Below are positions 1-6,141 of a stretch of 8,742 bases of DNA, in pieces. A program made the translations under genes and the position numbers. Each line of letters begins with the position of its first letter. Positions within the stretch are counted from its first letter, which is position 1. The notes under the pieces are model-generated. The model worked only from the letters and a program-made list of their open reading frames with translations, was not told the DNA's origin and ran no database searches. The DNA lies in contig CAMPAT010000020.1 of assembly GCA_946633275.1 (NCBI GenBank), positions 1-8,742 of the forward strand. Direction: 5' to 3'. Source of the stretch: an uncultured Clostridia bacterium (lineage in GTDB: Bacteria > Bacillota > Clostridia > Oscillospirales > Acutalibacteraceae).

Positions 1-655
1 CGTCGTTTCGCGGATAGCCCTTTTCGACCATAATATTCTCTTTGCCGAGCGCCTTGAGATTAAATGCCGATGTCAGCTTCTCCGTACAGAAGCGCGACGG
101 CGAGAGCATATATGTATATCGTGAAGCGTCGTGGTTGTACTGACGGCGGACTTCCTTGTTTGAGCTGAGAGCGTTATTGCCCTTAACCTCGATATCCCAG
201 CCGAGCTTTTTCAGCGGTGTGCCGTGCCAGCATTGGATGTAAACCTGCTCCGGCTTCTTGACGATACAGTCGGGCACGCGCGCGTTCGTTACCCAGTACT
301 TTGCCCTTGCGTAAAAGCGGTAGTATTTCTTCGTTTTATAGCGGAGGAGTATAGTCTTCTTACCCTTGAAGATTTTTTTGATTTCAGGGTCGTCCGTGTC
401 TCTGAAAACCCATACGAACTTGAAATCCTTATACTTCGGGTCGCTGAGCATATACTCGTAAATCGCTTTCGGCGAGCAGGCGTATTTCTTGGCGAAAAAC
501 GCCTCGAAGATTACCATTTTATCGTCAACGGGAATCTTCTTGCTCATCTTTTTGTAGTACTTATTCAGTCGGTAAGTGCGTACTTTCTCGAGAAAATTCT
601 TAGTGAAGTAGTTGTTACCGAGAATTTTTTTAATAATCTTTTTAATTGCCTTCAT
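1..655 (-). CDS. CDP-glycerol/CDP-ribitol glycerophosphotransferase family (TagB/TagF-like), partial
   Basis: The first 218 residues are present; the gene runs off the left edge without a stop. The family transfers glycerol- or ribitol-phosphate from a CDP-activated donor onto teichoic-acid-like surface polymers at the cytoplasmic face of the membrane. The diagnostic motif is QCWHGTPLKKLG at residues 141-152, where His144 aligns with the catalytic histidine of the TagF WHGTP motif. A second family motif, GYPRND, sits at the window edge (about residues 213-218). The N-terminus is basic and amphipathic (MKAIKKIIKKIL), as in membrane-associated TagF enzymes, with no signal peptide and no fused GT2 domain. 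The ATG at 655-653 is preceded by AGGA about 5 bases upstream. It lies 12 bases after, and in the same frame as, the stop of the beta-helix gene, so the two are probably co-transcribed and perhaps translationally coupled. The exact polymer (glycerol, ribitol or other) cannot be read from this fragment. Confidence 0.9.
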   Translation of the reverse strand, partial: MKAIKKIIKKILGNNYFTKNFLEKVRTYRLNKYYKKMSKKIPVDDKMVIFEAFFAKKYACSPKAIYEYMLSDPKYKDFKFVWVFRDTDDPEIKKIFKGKKTILLRYKTKKYYRFYARAKYWVTNARVPDCIVKKPEQVYIQCWHGTPLKKLGWDIEVKGNNALSSNKEVRRQYNHDASRYTYMLSPSRFCTEKLTSAFNLKALGKENIMVEKGYPRND

Positions 656-667
656 ATTTTTCCTGTG

Positions 668-2962
668 TTATTTAACGGTTACCTTACATTTTGAGCTTAC
701 GCCGTTTTGCGTAACGGTGATGGTTACTGTGCCTTTTTTCTTAGCCGTAACCTTGCCGTTTTTGACGGTTGCAATCTTCTTGTTGCTTGTCTTCCAGGTT
801 ACCTTCTTCTTGTTTGCTGCTTTTGCGGAAACCTTGAGCGTTGAGCTCTTGCCCTTCTTGAGCTTGAGAGTATTTTTATTCAGCACAATGCCCTTTGAGT
901 TGCTCGCGATAGAAATCTTGTTCTTTGAGCCGCAGGAGGTGAGCTTGTTTGAAGCGAAGCCCTTGCAGGTCGATTTTGAAGAAACGCAGATACCGGGTTT
1001 CTTCGCTTTTTTAACGGTGTTGCTGCTGATTGAATTTGCAGTAGCCGATGAGTAAACGAGAATGCCGATATTTCCTGCTTTATTTACGTTGTTCTTATAT
1101 ATGTTCTTCGCGTAAGCCTTGCCGTAAATCAGGATACCGTTAGTTCCGCTTGAGCTTACTTTGTTAGTAGAAATCGTGTTGTTAACTCTTGATGACGAGG
1201 TGATTGATATTCCGTTTTTCTTAGCGCCTGAAATTGAGTTGGAATAGATTGTTCCTGCCTTTGCGGAGCCTGATACGGAAATTCCCTGAGTTATGCCACC
1301 CCAGATTGAGTTATAGTTGATGTTGTTTGCCGTTGCGGAATTGCTGATTGCGATACCGTTTTCGGGGACGTAGCTGATTTTGTTTGCGTTAACTGTTGAA
1401 ACAACTGAGCTGAGAACTGTAATGCCGTTCTTGTAACAGGAGTTTACGGTGTTGTTTTCGATTTTGTCGTATGAACCGCCGTTAACGCCGATACCATTGA
1501 GTGCCCTCGTAACTGCGTTGTACTTTACTGTACATCCGTTCGTGTCGAGCAGGCTGATACCGAAGCCGTCCTTCACGCCTGACGAAGCCTGATTGTTAAC
1601 GGTGTTTCCGCTGATTGTGCAGTTCTTCGCGTATCTTGCGCGGATACCGCATTCGATGTTGTTTGTACCTGCGTTGTTGACTGTGGTAATTGTGTTGTCC
1701 TTTACGTTAACGCCGCTGATGTAGTAAATCCCCGTCGGCGGCAGAGTAGCCGTGCTGTCTTCGTAGCCCTGCTTGTTATTTGACGAGGTAATGCTCTCGC
1801 CAAAAACTCTGATACCGTACTTTGACTTGTCAGCCCATTTCTCGCCGGAAACAGCGCTTGTGTTAAGATAAATCTTATTGTTCGCAATAGTGGTGTTTGC
1901 GTAGATAGTTTTGTTAATGCTGAGGCTGTTTCTCTCGCTTGCGCTGTTCGGAAGATAGAACGAGCCTGCAAACGCAGAGTTAACTGAAATGCCGCACGTA
2001 ACGTTCGTCATCTCGTTATATGAAACGGAAGAGTTCGTGCAGTATTCAAGCTGGATTGCCTTGTCGAGAATGTTTTTGAAGGTGTTGCCTGCAATCTTAA
2101 TGTTGTTGTACGGGTGGCCGTAAACTGCGTGGTGGCTGCCGACGCCTCGTCTGAGGTCGTGGAAGTAGTTGCCAACGATTGTTGCGTTCTCGACTGAGGA
2201 GTCGTCCTTGTTGTCATACGCCTCAAAATTCATCTTGTCTCTGTGAATAACGTCAAGCTGGATAGCCTCAAGACTCTGGCTCGATGCGCCGAGTGGGTCG
2301 GGGTCTGCATATCCCGTGAACTCGCAGTCTGCGATAAGCAGGTTTTTAACGCCGCCGACTTCAACGAGGTGTCCGCCGCAGTTGTCGTAGAACTTTGAGC
2401 CTACAATGCTGATGTTCTTTGCGTGTCCGATTCTCGTGTTACAGGTTGAGGCGCCGCCTGAGATTTTGTGCGAAGCCGCGCTCTGACCTCTTACAAGACC
2501 GTGGAGCTCGCCGCCGAGAATTATGATGTTCTGACATCCGTCAAATCCGCTTCCCGTCTCGTTGATATTATCCGTGGCGGTGTTCCAGTTGTATATTTCA
2601 ACGCCTCTTAAGTCGAGGATTGTGTTGCTGCCGAGATAAATTCTCTGGGTACTGTCATAGCTTCCTGCAGGAACGACAACTCTGTACATCTTGCCGTTGT
2701 CTTTTGACTCAATAGAGTTGAGCACAGGCTGAAGAGCGCCGTTAAACGTGGAACCGGTTGAAACCTCGACATTGATTGTTTCAATCTGATATTCAGTACC
2801 GTCGATTGTGATTGTGCCGCTGTCAACGGCGTCTATTACTGCCGTGCCTTCGGAAGTTGCGGCGAGAGCCTCAACTGCGCCGAGCGGCATAAGGCAGCTT
2901 ACGAGAAGTGCGATGGAAAAAACTAATGACAAAATTTTAGTTTTAATATTATGTTTATACAT
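668..2962 (-). CDS. Secreted right-handed beta-helix protein with C-terminal Big_2-like Ig domain
   Basis: This 764-residue exported protein has a basic N-terminus, a hydrophobic core (about residues 10-28) and an ALAA site near residue 35, typical of signal peptidase I. LVSC at 20-23 also resembles a lipobox, so a lipoprotein is possible. Residues 95-125 (VPAGSYDST, then LDLRG) look like the entry coil of a pectate-lyase-like solenoid. Many N-rich coils follow to about 695, including six regular 24-25-residue coils from Gly536. Candidate active-site residues in the first half are His198/Glu201, EAIQLD (232-237) and GSHH (275-278); they resemble carbohydrate-active beta-helix proteins, but no reaction is assigned. 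Residues 697-764 form a Big_2-like domain, very lysine-rich with no Asp or Glu from 700 on. There is no LPXTG anchor. I chose ATG 2962 over the GTG at 2971 because AGGAG (2971-2975) lies 8 bases upstream of the ATG and overlaps the GTG. It is the first gene of an operon with the TagF-like gene. It could be an adhesin or a glycan-acting enzyme. Confidence 0.85.
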   Translation of the reverse strand: MYKHNIKTKILSLVFSIALLVSCLMPLGAVEALAATSEGTAVIDAVDSGTITIDGTEYQIETINVEVSTGSTFNGALQPVLNSIESKDNGKMYRVVVPAGSYDSTQRIYLGSNTILDLRGVEIYNWNTATDNINETGSGFDGCQNIIILGGELHGLVRGQSAASHKISGGASTCNTRIGHAKNISIVGSKFYDNCGGHLVEVGGVKNLLIADCEFTGYADPDPLGASSQSLEAIQLDVIHRDKMNFEAYDNKDDSSVENATIVGNYFHDLRRGVGSHHAVYGHPYNNIKIAGNTFKNILDKAIQLEYCTNSSVSYNEMTNVTCGISVNSAFAGSFYLPNSASERNSLSINKTIYANTTIANNKIYLNTSAVSGEKWADKSKYGIRVFGESITSSNNKQGYEDSTATLPPTGIYYISGVNVKDNTITTVNNAGTNNIECGIRARYAKNCTISGNTVNNQASSGVKDGFGISLLDTNGCTVKYNAVTRALNGIGVNGGSYDKIENNTVNSCYKNGITVLSSVVSTVNANKISYVPENGIAISNSATANNINYNSIWGGITQGISVSGSAKAGTIYSNSISGAKKNGISITSSSRVNNTISTNKVSSSGTNGILIYGKAYAKNIYKNNVNKAGNIGILVYSSATANSISSNTVKKAKKPGICVSSKSTCKGFASNKLTSCGSKNKISIASNSKGIVLNKNTLKLKKGKSSTLKVSAKAANKKKVTWKTSNKKIATVKNGKVTAKKKGTVTITVTQNGVSSKCKVTVK

Positions 2963-2970
2963 ACAAATCA

Positions 2971-2975
2971 CTCCT
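2971..2975 (-). promoter_or_regulatory. Ribosome binding site deciding the beta-helix start
   Basis: On the minus strand AGGAG stands 8 bases before ATG 2962. The alternative in-frame GTG at 2971-2969 overlaps this site and has no comparable site of its own, so the ATG is preferred; the protein is three residues shorter as a result. Confidence 0.8.
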
Positions 2976-2995
2976 AATTATAATATGCTATTTTA

Positions 2996-3024
2996 AGTAT
3001 ATATTTTTGGAGCTGATATGTCAA
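2996..3024 (-). promoter_or_regulatory. Sigma-A-type promoter of the beta-helix/TagF operon
   Basis: On the minus strand, TTGACA (3024-3019) is followed after exactly 17 bases by TATACT (3001-2996). This is a perfect -35 box and a one-mismatch -10 box. Transcription would start near 2989, giving a leader of roughly 27 bases that contains the AGGAG site. The strength of the match suggests a well-expressed housekeeping promoter; I see no obvious operator in it. Confidence 0.8.
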
Positions 3025-3150
3025 TAGAACATAAGTAATAAAATAATACAAAAATCAACCATACCGCAATATTTATCCATTTATATCATATTGTAAAATA
3101 ATTCTTTATTTTTCATCTGAAGTTTGTTATTATATGCTTGGTGATACAAT
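3025..3150. other. AT-rich intergenic spacer upstream of larE
   Basis: This is the larger part of the divergent spacer between the beta-helix operon and larE. It is strongly AT-rich. I could not find a convincing -35/-10 pair for larE: TATTAT at 3128-3133 has only a poor partner and would place the start of transcription on the ribosome site, and TAAAAT at 3094-3099 lacks a -35. I see no riboswitch-like pairing, tRNA or strong inverted repeat. A larE promoter must exist here but is not identifiable by eye. Confidence 0.5.
3140..3145 (+). promoter_or_regulatory. Ribosome binding site supporting the TTG start of larE
   Basis: GGTGAT lies 5 bases before TTG 3151. The in-frame stop TGA at 3142-3144 falls inside this site and prevents any longer version of the protein, so translation has to begin at the TTG or later; no ATG or GTG in frame lies close downstream. 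Confidence 0.65.
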
Positions 3151-3906
3151 TTGACGATTGATGAATTTTTCAGTAAGCACAGCTCGGTTGCCGTTGCGCT
3201 TTCCGGCGGAGTAGACTCTGCGCTCCTTCTCAGCCTCGCCGCAGAGAAGGCGGAGCGCTCAAAGGCGTATTTTGTTAAATCTCAGTTTCAGCCTGCGTTT
3301 GAGCTTGAGGACGCGCGGCGCGTTGCCGAAGGCGCAGGGGTGCAGCTTGAGGTTATTAACGTCGATGTTCTCTCGCACAGCGAGATTGCATCGAACCCTG
3401 AAAACCGTTGCTATTACTGCAAAAAGCTGATTTTCAGCACAATAATTGACAGCGCGGAGCGCGATGGCTTTGACGTTGTCTGCGACGGCACAAACGCCAC
3501 CGATGATTTGGATGACAGACCGGGCGCGAGGGCGCTCAAAGAGCTTGGAGTTTTATCTCCGCTTCGGCTTTGCGGTATCGGAAAACCGGAGGTGCGCCTC
3601 CTCGCCGAGAAGCGCGGAGTTGAGGTGTACGCTAAGCCGTCTTACGCCTGCCTCGCAACGCGTATTATGAGCGGCAATCCGATTACGGCTCGGGCGCTTG
3701 AAGTTATTGAAAAAGCGGAGGGCGAGTTGTTCTCACTCGGCTATTCGGATTTCAGAATAAGAAGCAGGGGCGAAGGTGCTCTCCTGCAGCTTGGCAGGTG
3801 CGATTTTGAGCTGTTTGTGAGTCTGCGTGAGCAGACCGCGGCGGTGCTTAACAAATACTATGAAAACGCATTTCTTGATTTGAAGGAGCGCAGTACTGAT
3901 GAATAA
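3151..3906 (+). CDS. larE: LarE, ATP-dependent sulfur transferase of nickel-pincer cofactor synthesis (three-cysteine type)
   Basis: LarE adenylates the carboxylates of pyridinium-3,5-biscarboxylic acid mononucleotide and replaces them with thiocarboxylates, in the cytoplasm. The 251-residue protein opens with the PP-loop SGGVDS (residues 18-23). Other family signatures are CDGTNATDD (111-119), RPG (123-125) and KPSYACLATRI (162-172), whose Cys167 matches the sacrificial cysteine (Cys176) of Lactobacillus plantarum LarE. A CYYC motif adds Cys87 and Cys90. The L. plantarum enzyme lacks these, and a Cys triad of this kind is known from LarE proteins that hold a [4Fe-4S] cluster and can turn over sulfur. 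The start is TTG at 3151: an in-frame TGA sits at 3142-3144, GGTGAT (3140-3145) is a plausible ribosome site, and no other start precedes the PP-loop. First gene of larE-larB-larC, overlapping larB by 8 bases. ExsB/QueC-like or thiouridylase PP-loop enzymes are excluded by context and motifs. Confidence 0.95.
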   Translation: MTIDEFFSKHSSVAVALSGGVDSALLLSLAAEKAERSKAYFVKSQFQPAFELEDARRVAEGAGVQLEVINVDVLSHSEIASNPENRCYYCKKLIFSTIIDSAERDGFDVVCDGTNATDDLDDRPGARALKELGVLSPLRLCGIGKPEVRLLAEKRGVEVYAKPSYACLATRIMSGNPITARALEVIEKAEGELFSLGYSDFRIRSRGEGALLQLGRCDFELFVSLREQTAAVLNKYYENAFLDLKERSTDE

Positions 3907-4654
3907 AGACGAACTTAAAACTCTTCTTGAAGCTGTTGCGAGCGGAGGAGTTACTCCCGATGAAGCGCTCGGGAAAATTAAGCTTCAGCCGTTTGAGGAT
4001 ATCGGCTTTGCTAAGATTGATACGCACCGCGGTATACGCACGGGCGCAGACGAAGTTATTTACGGCGCCGGCAAGACGGAGGAGCAGATTTTAAGGATTG
4101 CGGAGCATATCCTGCAAAACGGCGAAAAATCGGTCCTTATTACGCGTCTTGCTCCTGAGGCGGCGCAGTTTATAGCGGAGAAGATACCGCTTAAATATGA
4201 CGAGGTGTCGCGCATAGGCGTTGCAGGCGAAGCTTCAAAATCGCACGACAGAGGAAATATTGTTATCGCGACCGGCGGCACGAGCGATATTCCCGTTGCG
4301 GAAGAGGCGGCGCAGACTGCCGAATATTACGGAAACAAGGTTACGCGCCTTTATGATGTAGGCGTTGCAGGAATACACCGCCTTACGCATAATGCTGACA
4401 TTCTTGCAGGCGCAAAGGTAGTTATCGCCGTTGCAGGTATGGAGGGCGCGCTTGCGAGCGTTGTCGGCGGAATGGTCGATTGTCCCGTTATCGCAGTTCC
4501 TACGAGCGTGGGTTACGGCGCGAATTTTGAGGGACTTTCGGCGCTTCTTTCGATGCTGAATTCCTGCGCGAGCGGAGTTACGGTTGTTAACATTGATAAC
4601 GGCTTCGGCGCAGGTTTTACCGCAAGTATGATTAATAAAATAGGTGAAGTATGA
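3899..4654 (+). CDS. larB: LarB, nicotinate adenine dinucleotide carboxylase/hydrolase of nickel-pincer cofactor synthesis
   Basis: LarB carries out the first committed step: it carboxylates C5 of the pyridinium ring of nicotinic acid adenine dinucleotide and cleaves the phosphoanhydride, releasing AMP and pyridinium-3,5-biscarboxylic acid mononucleotide, the LarE substrate. The 251-residue length is normal for the family. The N-terminal third has the LarB-specific RGIRTGADEVIYGAGKT segment (44-60). The C-terminal part is PurE-like, with ATGGTSDIPVA (124-134), VAGMEGALASVVGG (178-191) and PTSVGYGANF (201-210). Cys223 in SCASGVTVVNIDNGFGAG corresponds to Cys221 of L. plantarum LarB, which forms a covalent adduct with the pyridinium ring. 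The start ATG 3899 lies inside the end of larE (8-bp overlap), with AAGGAG at 3883-3888, 10 bases upstream. The stop overlaps the larC start (ATGA). This is not PurE itself: the length, the N-terminal domain and the neighbours all point to LarB. Confidence 0.96.
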   Translation: MNKDELKTLLEAVASGGVTPDEALGKIKLQPFEDIGFAKIDTHRGIRTGADEVIYGAGKTEEQILRIAEHILQNGEKSVLITRLAPEAAQFIAEKIPLKYDEVSRIGVAGEASKSHDRGNIVIATGGTSDIPVAEEAAQTAEYYGNKVTRLYDVGVAGIHRLTHNADILAGAKVVIAVAGMEGALASVVGGMVDCPVIAVPTSVGYGANFEGLSALLSMLNSCASGVTVVNIDNGFGAGFTASMINKIGEV

Positions 4655-5805
4655 ATTTATATTTTGAGTGTAATATGGGCGCGGCAGGCGATATGCTTGC
4701 TTCGGCGCTGTTTGAGCTTTTTGAGGATAAAGAGTCGCTTCTTTGCGAGCTTAACTCGCTGTCGCTCCCGCATACGGAGATTGAATATGAGCAGGTGAGC
4801 GATGAGATAAGCGGCGCTCATCTTCATATCATTATTGACGGCGAGGAGGAAACTCCTCATTCTCACCATAATCATTCGCACCACCACGGCAGACATCTCT
4901 CTGAGGTGTGCGGAATTATTGATACGCTGACGGCTGACGAAAAGGTGAAAAGCGACGCCAAGGCAGTTTATTCAATAATCGCCGAGGCTGAGGCTTCGGC
5001 GCACGGTAAGCCTGCAGGCGAAGTTCATTTTCACGAGCTCGGTATGATTGACGCAATTGCAGACGTTACGCTTTGCTCGTATCTGATTAACAAGCTTGCA
5101 CCGGAGAGAATTATCTGTTCCCCGATTAACGTCGGTAACGGGAGCGTAAAATGCGCTCACGGCGTGCTTCCCGTTCCTGCGCCTGCGACTGCGAATATTC
5201 TGCAGGGCGTTCCTTATTATAAGAGCGATATTCAGACAGAGCTTTGTACCCCGACGGGTGCTGCTGTTCTTAAGTATTTTGCAGATGAGTTTACTCATAC
5301 TCCCGCTCTCGGCGGCGTTAAGCGCGTCGGAGTCGGAGTAGGCACAAAAAAGCTTTCGCAGCCGAATATCGTCAGAGCATTTCTGTTTGATGACTGCGGC
5401 ATAACGGAGCTGTCCTGCAATATCGACGATATGACGGGCGAGGAAGCTGCGTTTGCTTCGGAGACTATGCTCCGGAAAGGCGCGCTCGACTGCTTTATTA
5501 CGCCGATTTTTATGAAAAAGGGCAGACCTGCGTATATGCTGACGGTGCTTTGCAAAAGCGGAGACTGCGCGAAGTTTACACAACTGCTTTTTGAGCACAC
5601 GACTACTCTCGGAATACGCCGATATTCGCCGTCTCGATATACTCTCGAGCGTGAGTTCAGGGAGGAAGCAGGAGCGCAGATTAAACGCTCGGAGGGCTAC
5701 GGCACGGTAAAAGAAAAAATCGAGTTTGAGGACCTGAAGTCTCTCGCGCTCGAAAAGGATATATCGATATTTGAAGCTCGTAAAGAGCTTGAAAAAAAGG
5801 ATTAG
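4651..5805 (+). CDS. larC: LarC, CTP-dependent nickel insertase of nickel-pincer cofactor synthesis
   Basis: LarC inserts nickel into pyridinium-3,5-bisthiocarboxylic acid mononucleotide with CTP hydrolysis, forming the nickel-carbon bond of the NPN cofactor. Signatures include NMGAAGDMLASAL (8-20), VHFHELGMIDAIADV (125-139), the TPTGAAV segment (200-206) and the C-terminal-domain opening ELSCNIDDMTGE (253-264). Between the first two is a histidine-rich stretch (residues 70-82, eight His), probably metal-binding. At 384 residues it is full length in one frame; in L. plantarum the same protein is split into larC1 and larC2, joined by programmed frameshifting, and that is not needed here. The ATG overlaps the larB stop by 4 bases, with AGGTGA at 4642-4647 just upstream. 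The last codons and TAG stop lie within the terminator hairpin. Without larA in view, the client enzyme of the cofactor is unknown. Confidence 0.96.
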   Translation: MNLYFECNMGAAGDMLASALFELFEDKESLLCELNSLSLPHTEIEYEQVSDEISGAHLHIIIDGEEETPHSHHNHSHHHGRHLSEVCGIIDTLTADEKVKSDAKAVYSIIAEAEASAHGKPAGEVHFHELGMIDAIADVTLCSYLINKLAPERIICSPINVGNGSVKCAHGVLPVPAPATANILQGVPYYKSDIQTELCTPTGAAVLKYFADEFTHTPALGGVKRVGVGVGTKKLSQPNIVRAFLFDDCGITELSCNIDDMTGEEAAFASETMLRKGALDCFITPIFMKKGRPAYMLTVLCKSGDCAKFTQLLFEHTTTLGIRRYSPSRYTLEREFREEAGAQIKRSEGYGTVKEKIEFEDLKSLALEKDISIFEARKELEKKD

Positions 5806-5824
5806 CCGTCGGCTAATCCTTTTT
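5794..5824. terminator. Bidirectional intrinsic terminator between larC and the 105-residue membrane gene
   Basis: The arms GGATTAGCC (5799-5807) and GGCTAATCC (5811-5819) pair perfectly around a 3-base loop GTC. They are flanked by A5 (5794-5798) and T5 (5820-5824), so the structure reads as stem plus U-run on both strands. It contains the TAG of larC (5803-5805) and, on the other strand, the TAG of the convergent gene (5815-5813). Confidence 0.93.
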
Positions 5825-6130
5825 GTTTGTGAATTTTGCTTTGAATACGCCCTTCGGGTCTTTGATGAGAAGAATAACAAGCCACGCAATAAGACCGATT
5901 GCAACAACTGTAATTCCGAGAATAGAGTCGTTAAGAATATCGGAAAACTCCTGAGTGAAGTACTCAGCCTTGAGCTCTGCGTATTCGAAGACGAAGTCCA
6001 TAAGCCACATAAGCGAAGCTCCCCAGTAAATGAGCGAGAGCGTGCCGAGCTTATATGTATCTCTCTTGTCGCTTGCATACCAGATTATAGTTGCTATTAA
6101 AGCTGCTATAATCGTAATAAGTAATGTCAT
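5813..6130 (-). CDS. Small three-helix membrane protein, unassigned (second gene of membrane pair)
   Basis: This 105-residue protein is one I cannot assign to a characterised family. Predicted membrane segments lie at about residues 2-18, 29-47 and 70-89. A basic/acidic loop SDKRDTYK (20-27) separates the first two, and the acidic-aromatic stretch DFVFEYAELKAEYF (45-58), with Asp45, Glu49, Glu52 and Glu56, follows the second. The tail after the last helix (KDPKGVFKAKF) is basic and likely cytoplasmic. ATG 6130 has AGGAG at 6137-6141 (minus strand) a few bases upstream. The gap to the preceding 137-residue gene is only 11 bases, so the pair is one transcript. The last residues (KKD and stop) are encoded by the terminator stem. 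Tight pairing and clear coding character argue that it is real. It could be a small transporter subunit or a membrane accessory protein; no function is claimed. Confidence 0.85.
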   Translation of the reverse strand: MTLLITIIAALIATIIWYASDKRDTYKLGTLSLIYWGASLMWLMDFVFEYAELKAEYFTQEFSDILNDSILGITVVAIGLIAWLVILLIKDPKGVFKAKFTNKKD

Positions 6131-6141
6131 TTTTCTTCTCC

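Noticed and set aside
224..1055. Two overlapping plus-strand open frames opposite the TagF-like gene and the end of the beta-helix gene
   Set aside because: They are antisense to well-supported proteins. Their Phe/Leu/Val-rich composition mirrors the Lys/Asn-rich coding strand, which is a translation artefact.
1702..2826. Several short minus-strand frames within the beta-helix gene
   Set aside because: They are alternative frames of a repetitive coding region and have no ribosome sites or recognisable domains.
2961..2971. GTG at 2971 as the start of the beta-helix gene
   Set aside because: It overlaps the AGGAG ribosome site, whereas ATG 2962 is correctly spaced from that site and gives a normal signal peptide.
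3025..3150. Possible metal-sensing riboswitch or larE promoter in the spacer
   Set aside because: I found no stable stem pattern or conserved riboswitch core, and no -35/-10 pair of acceptable quality and position. A covariance-model search against Rfam would be decisive.
4972..6078. Long open frame (368 codons) on the minus strand opposite larC and through the terminator
   Set aside because: It is antisense to a clear larC and also overlaps the 105-residue membrane gene in another frame. Its Arg/Ser/Leu-rich composition is that of a shadow frame, and it would read through the strong terminator.
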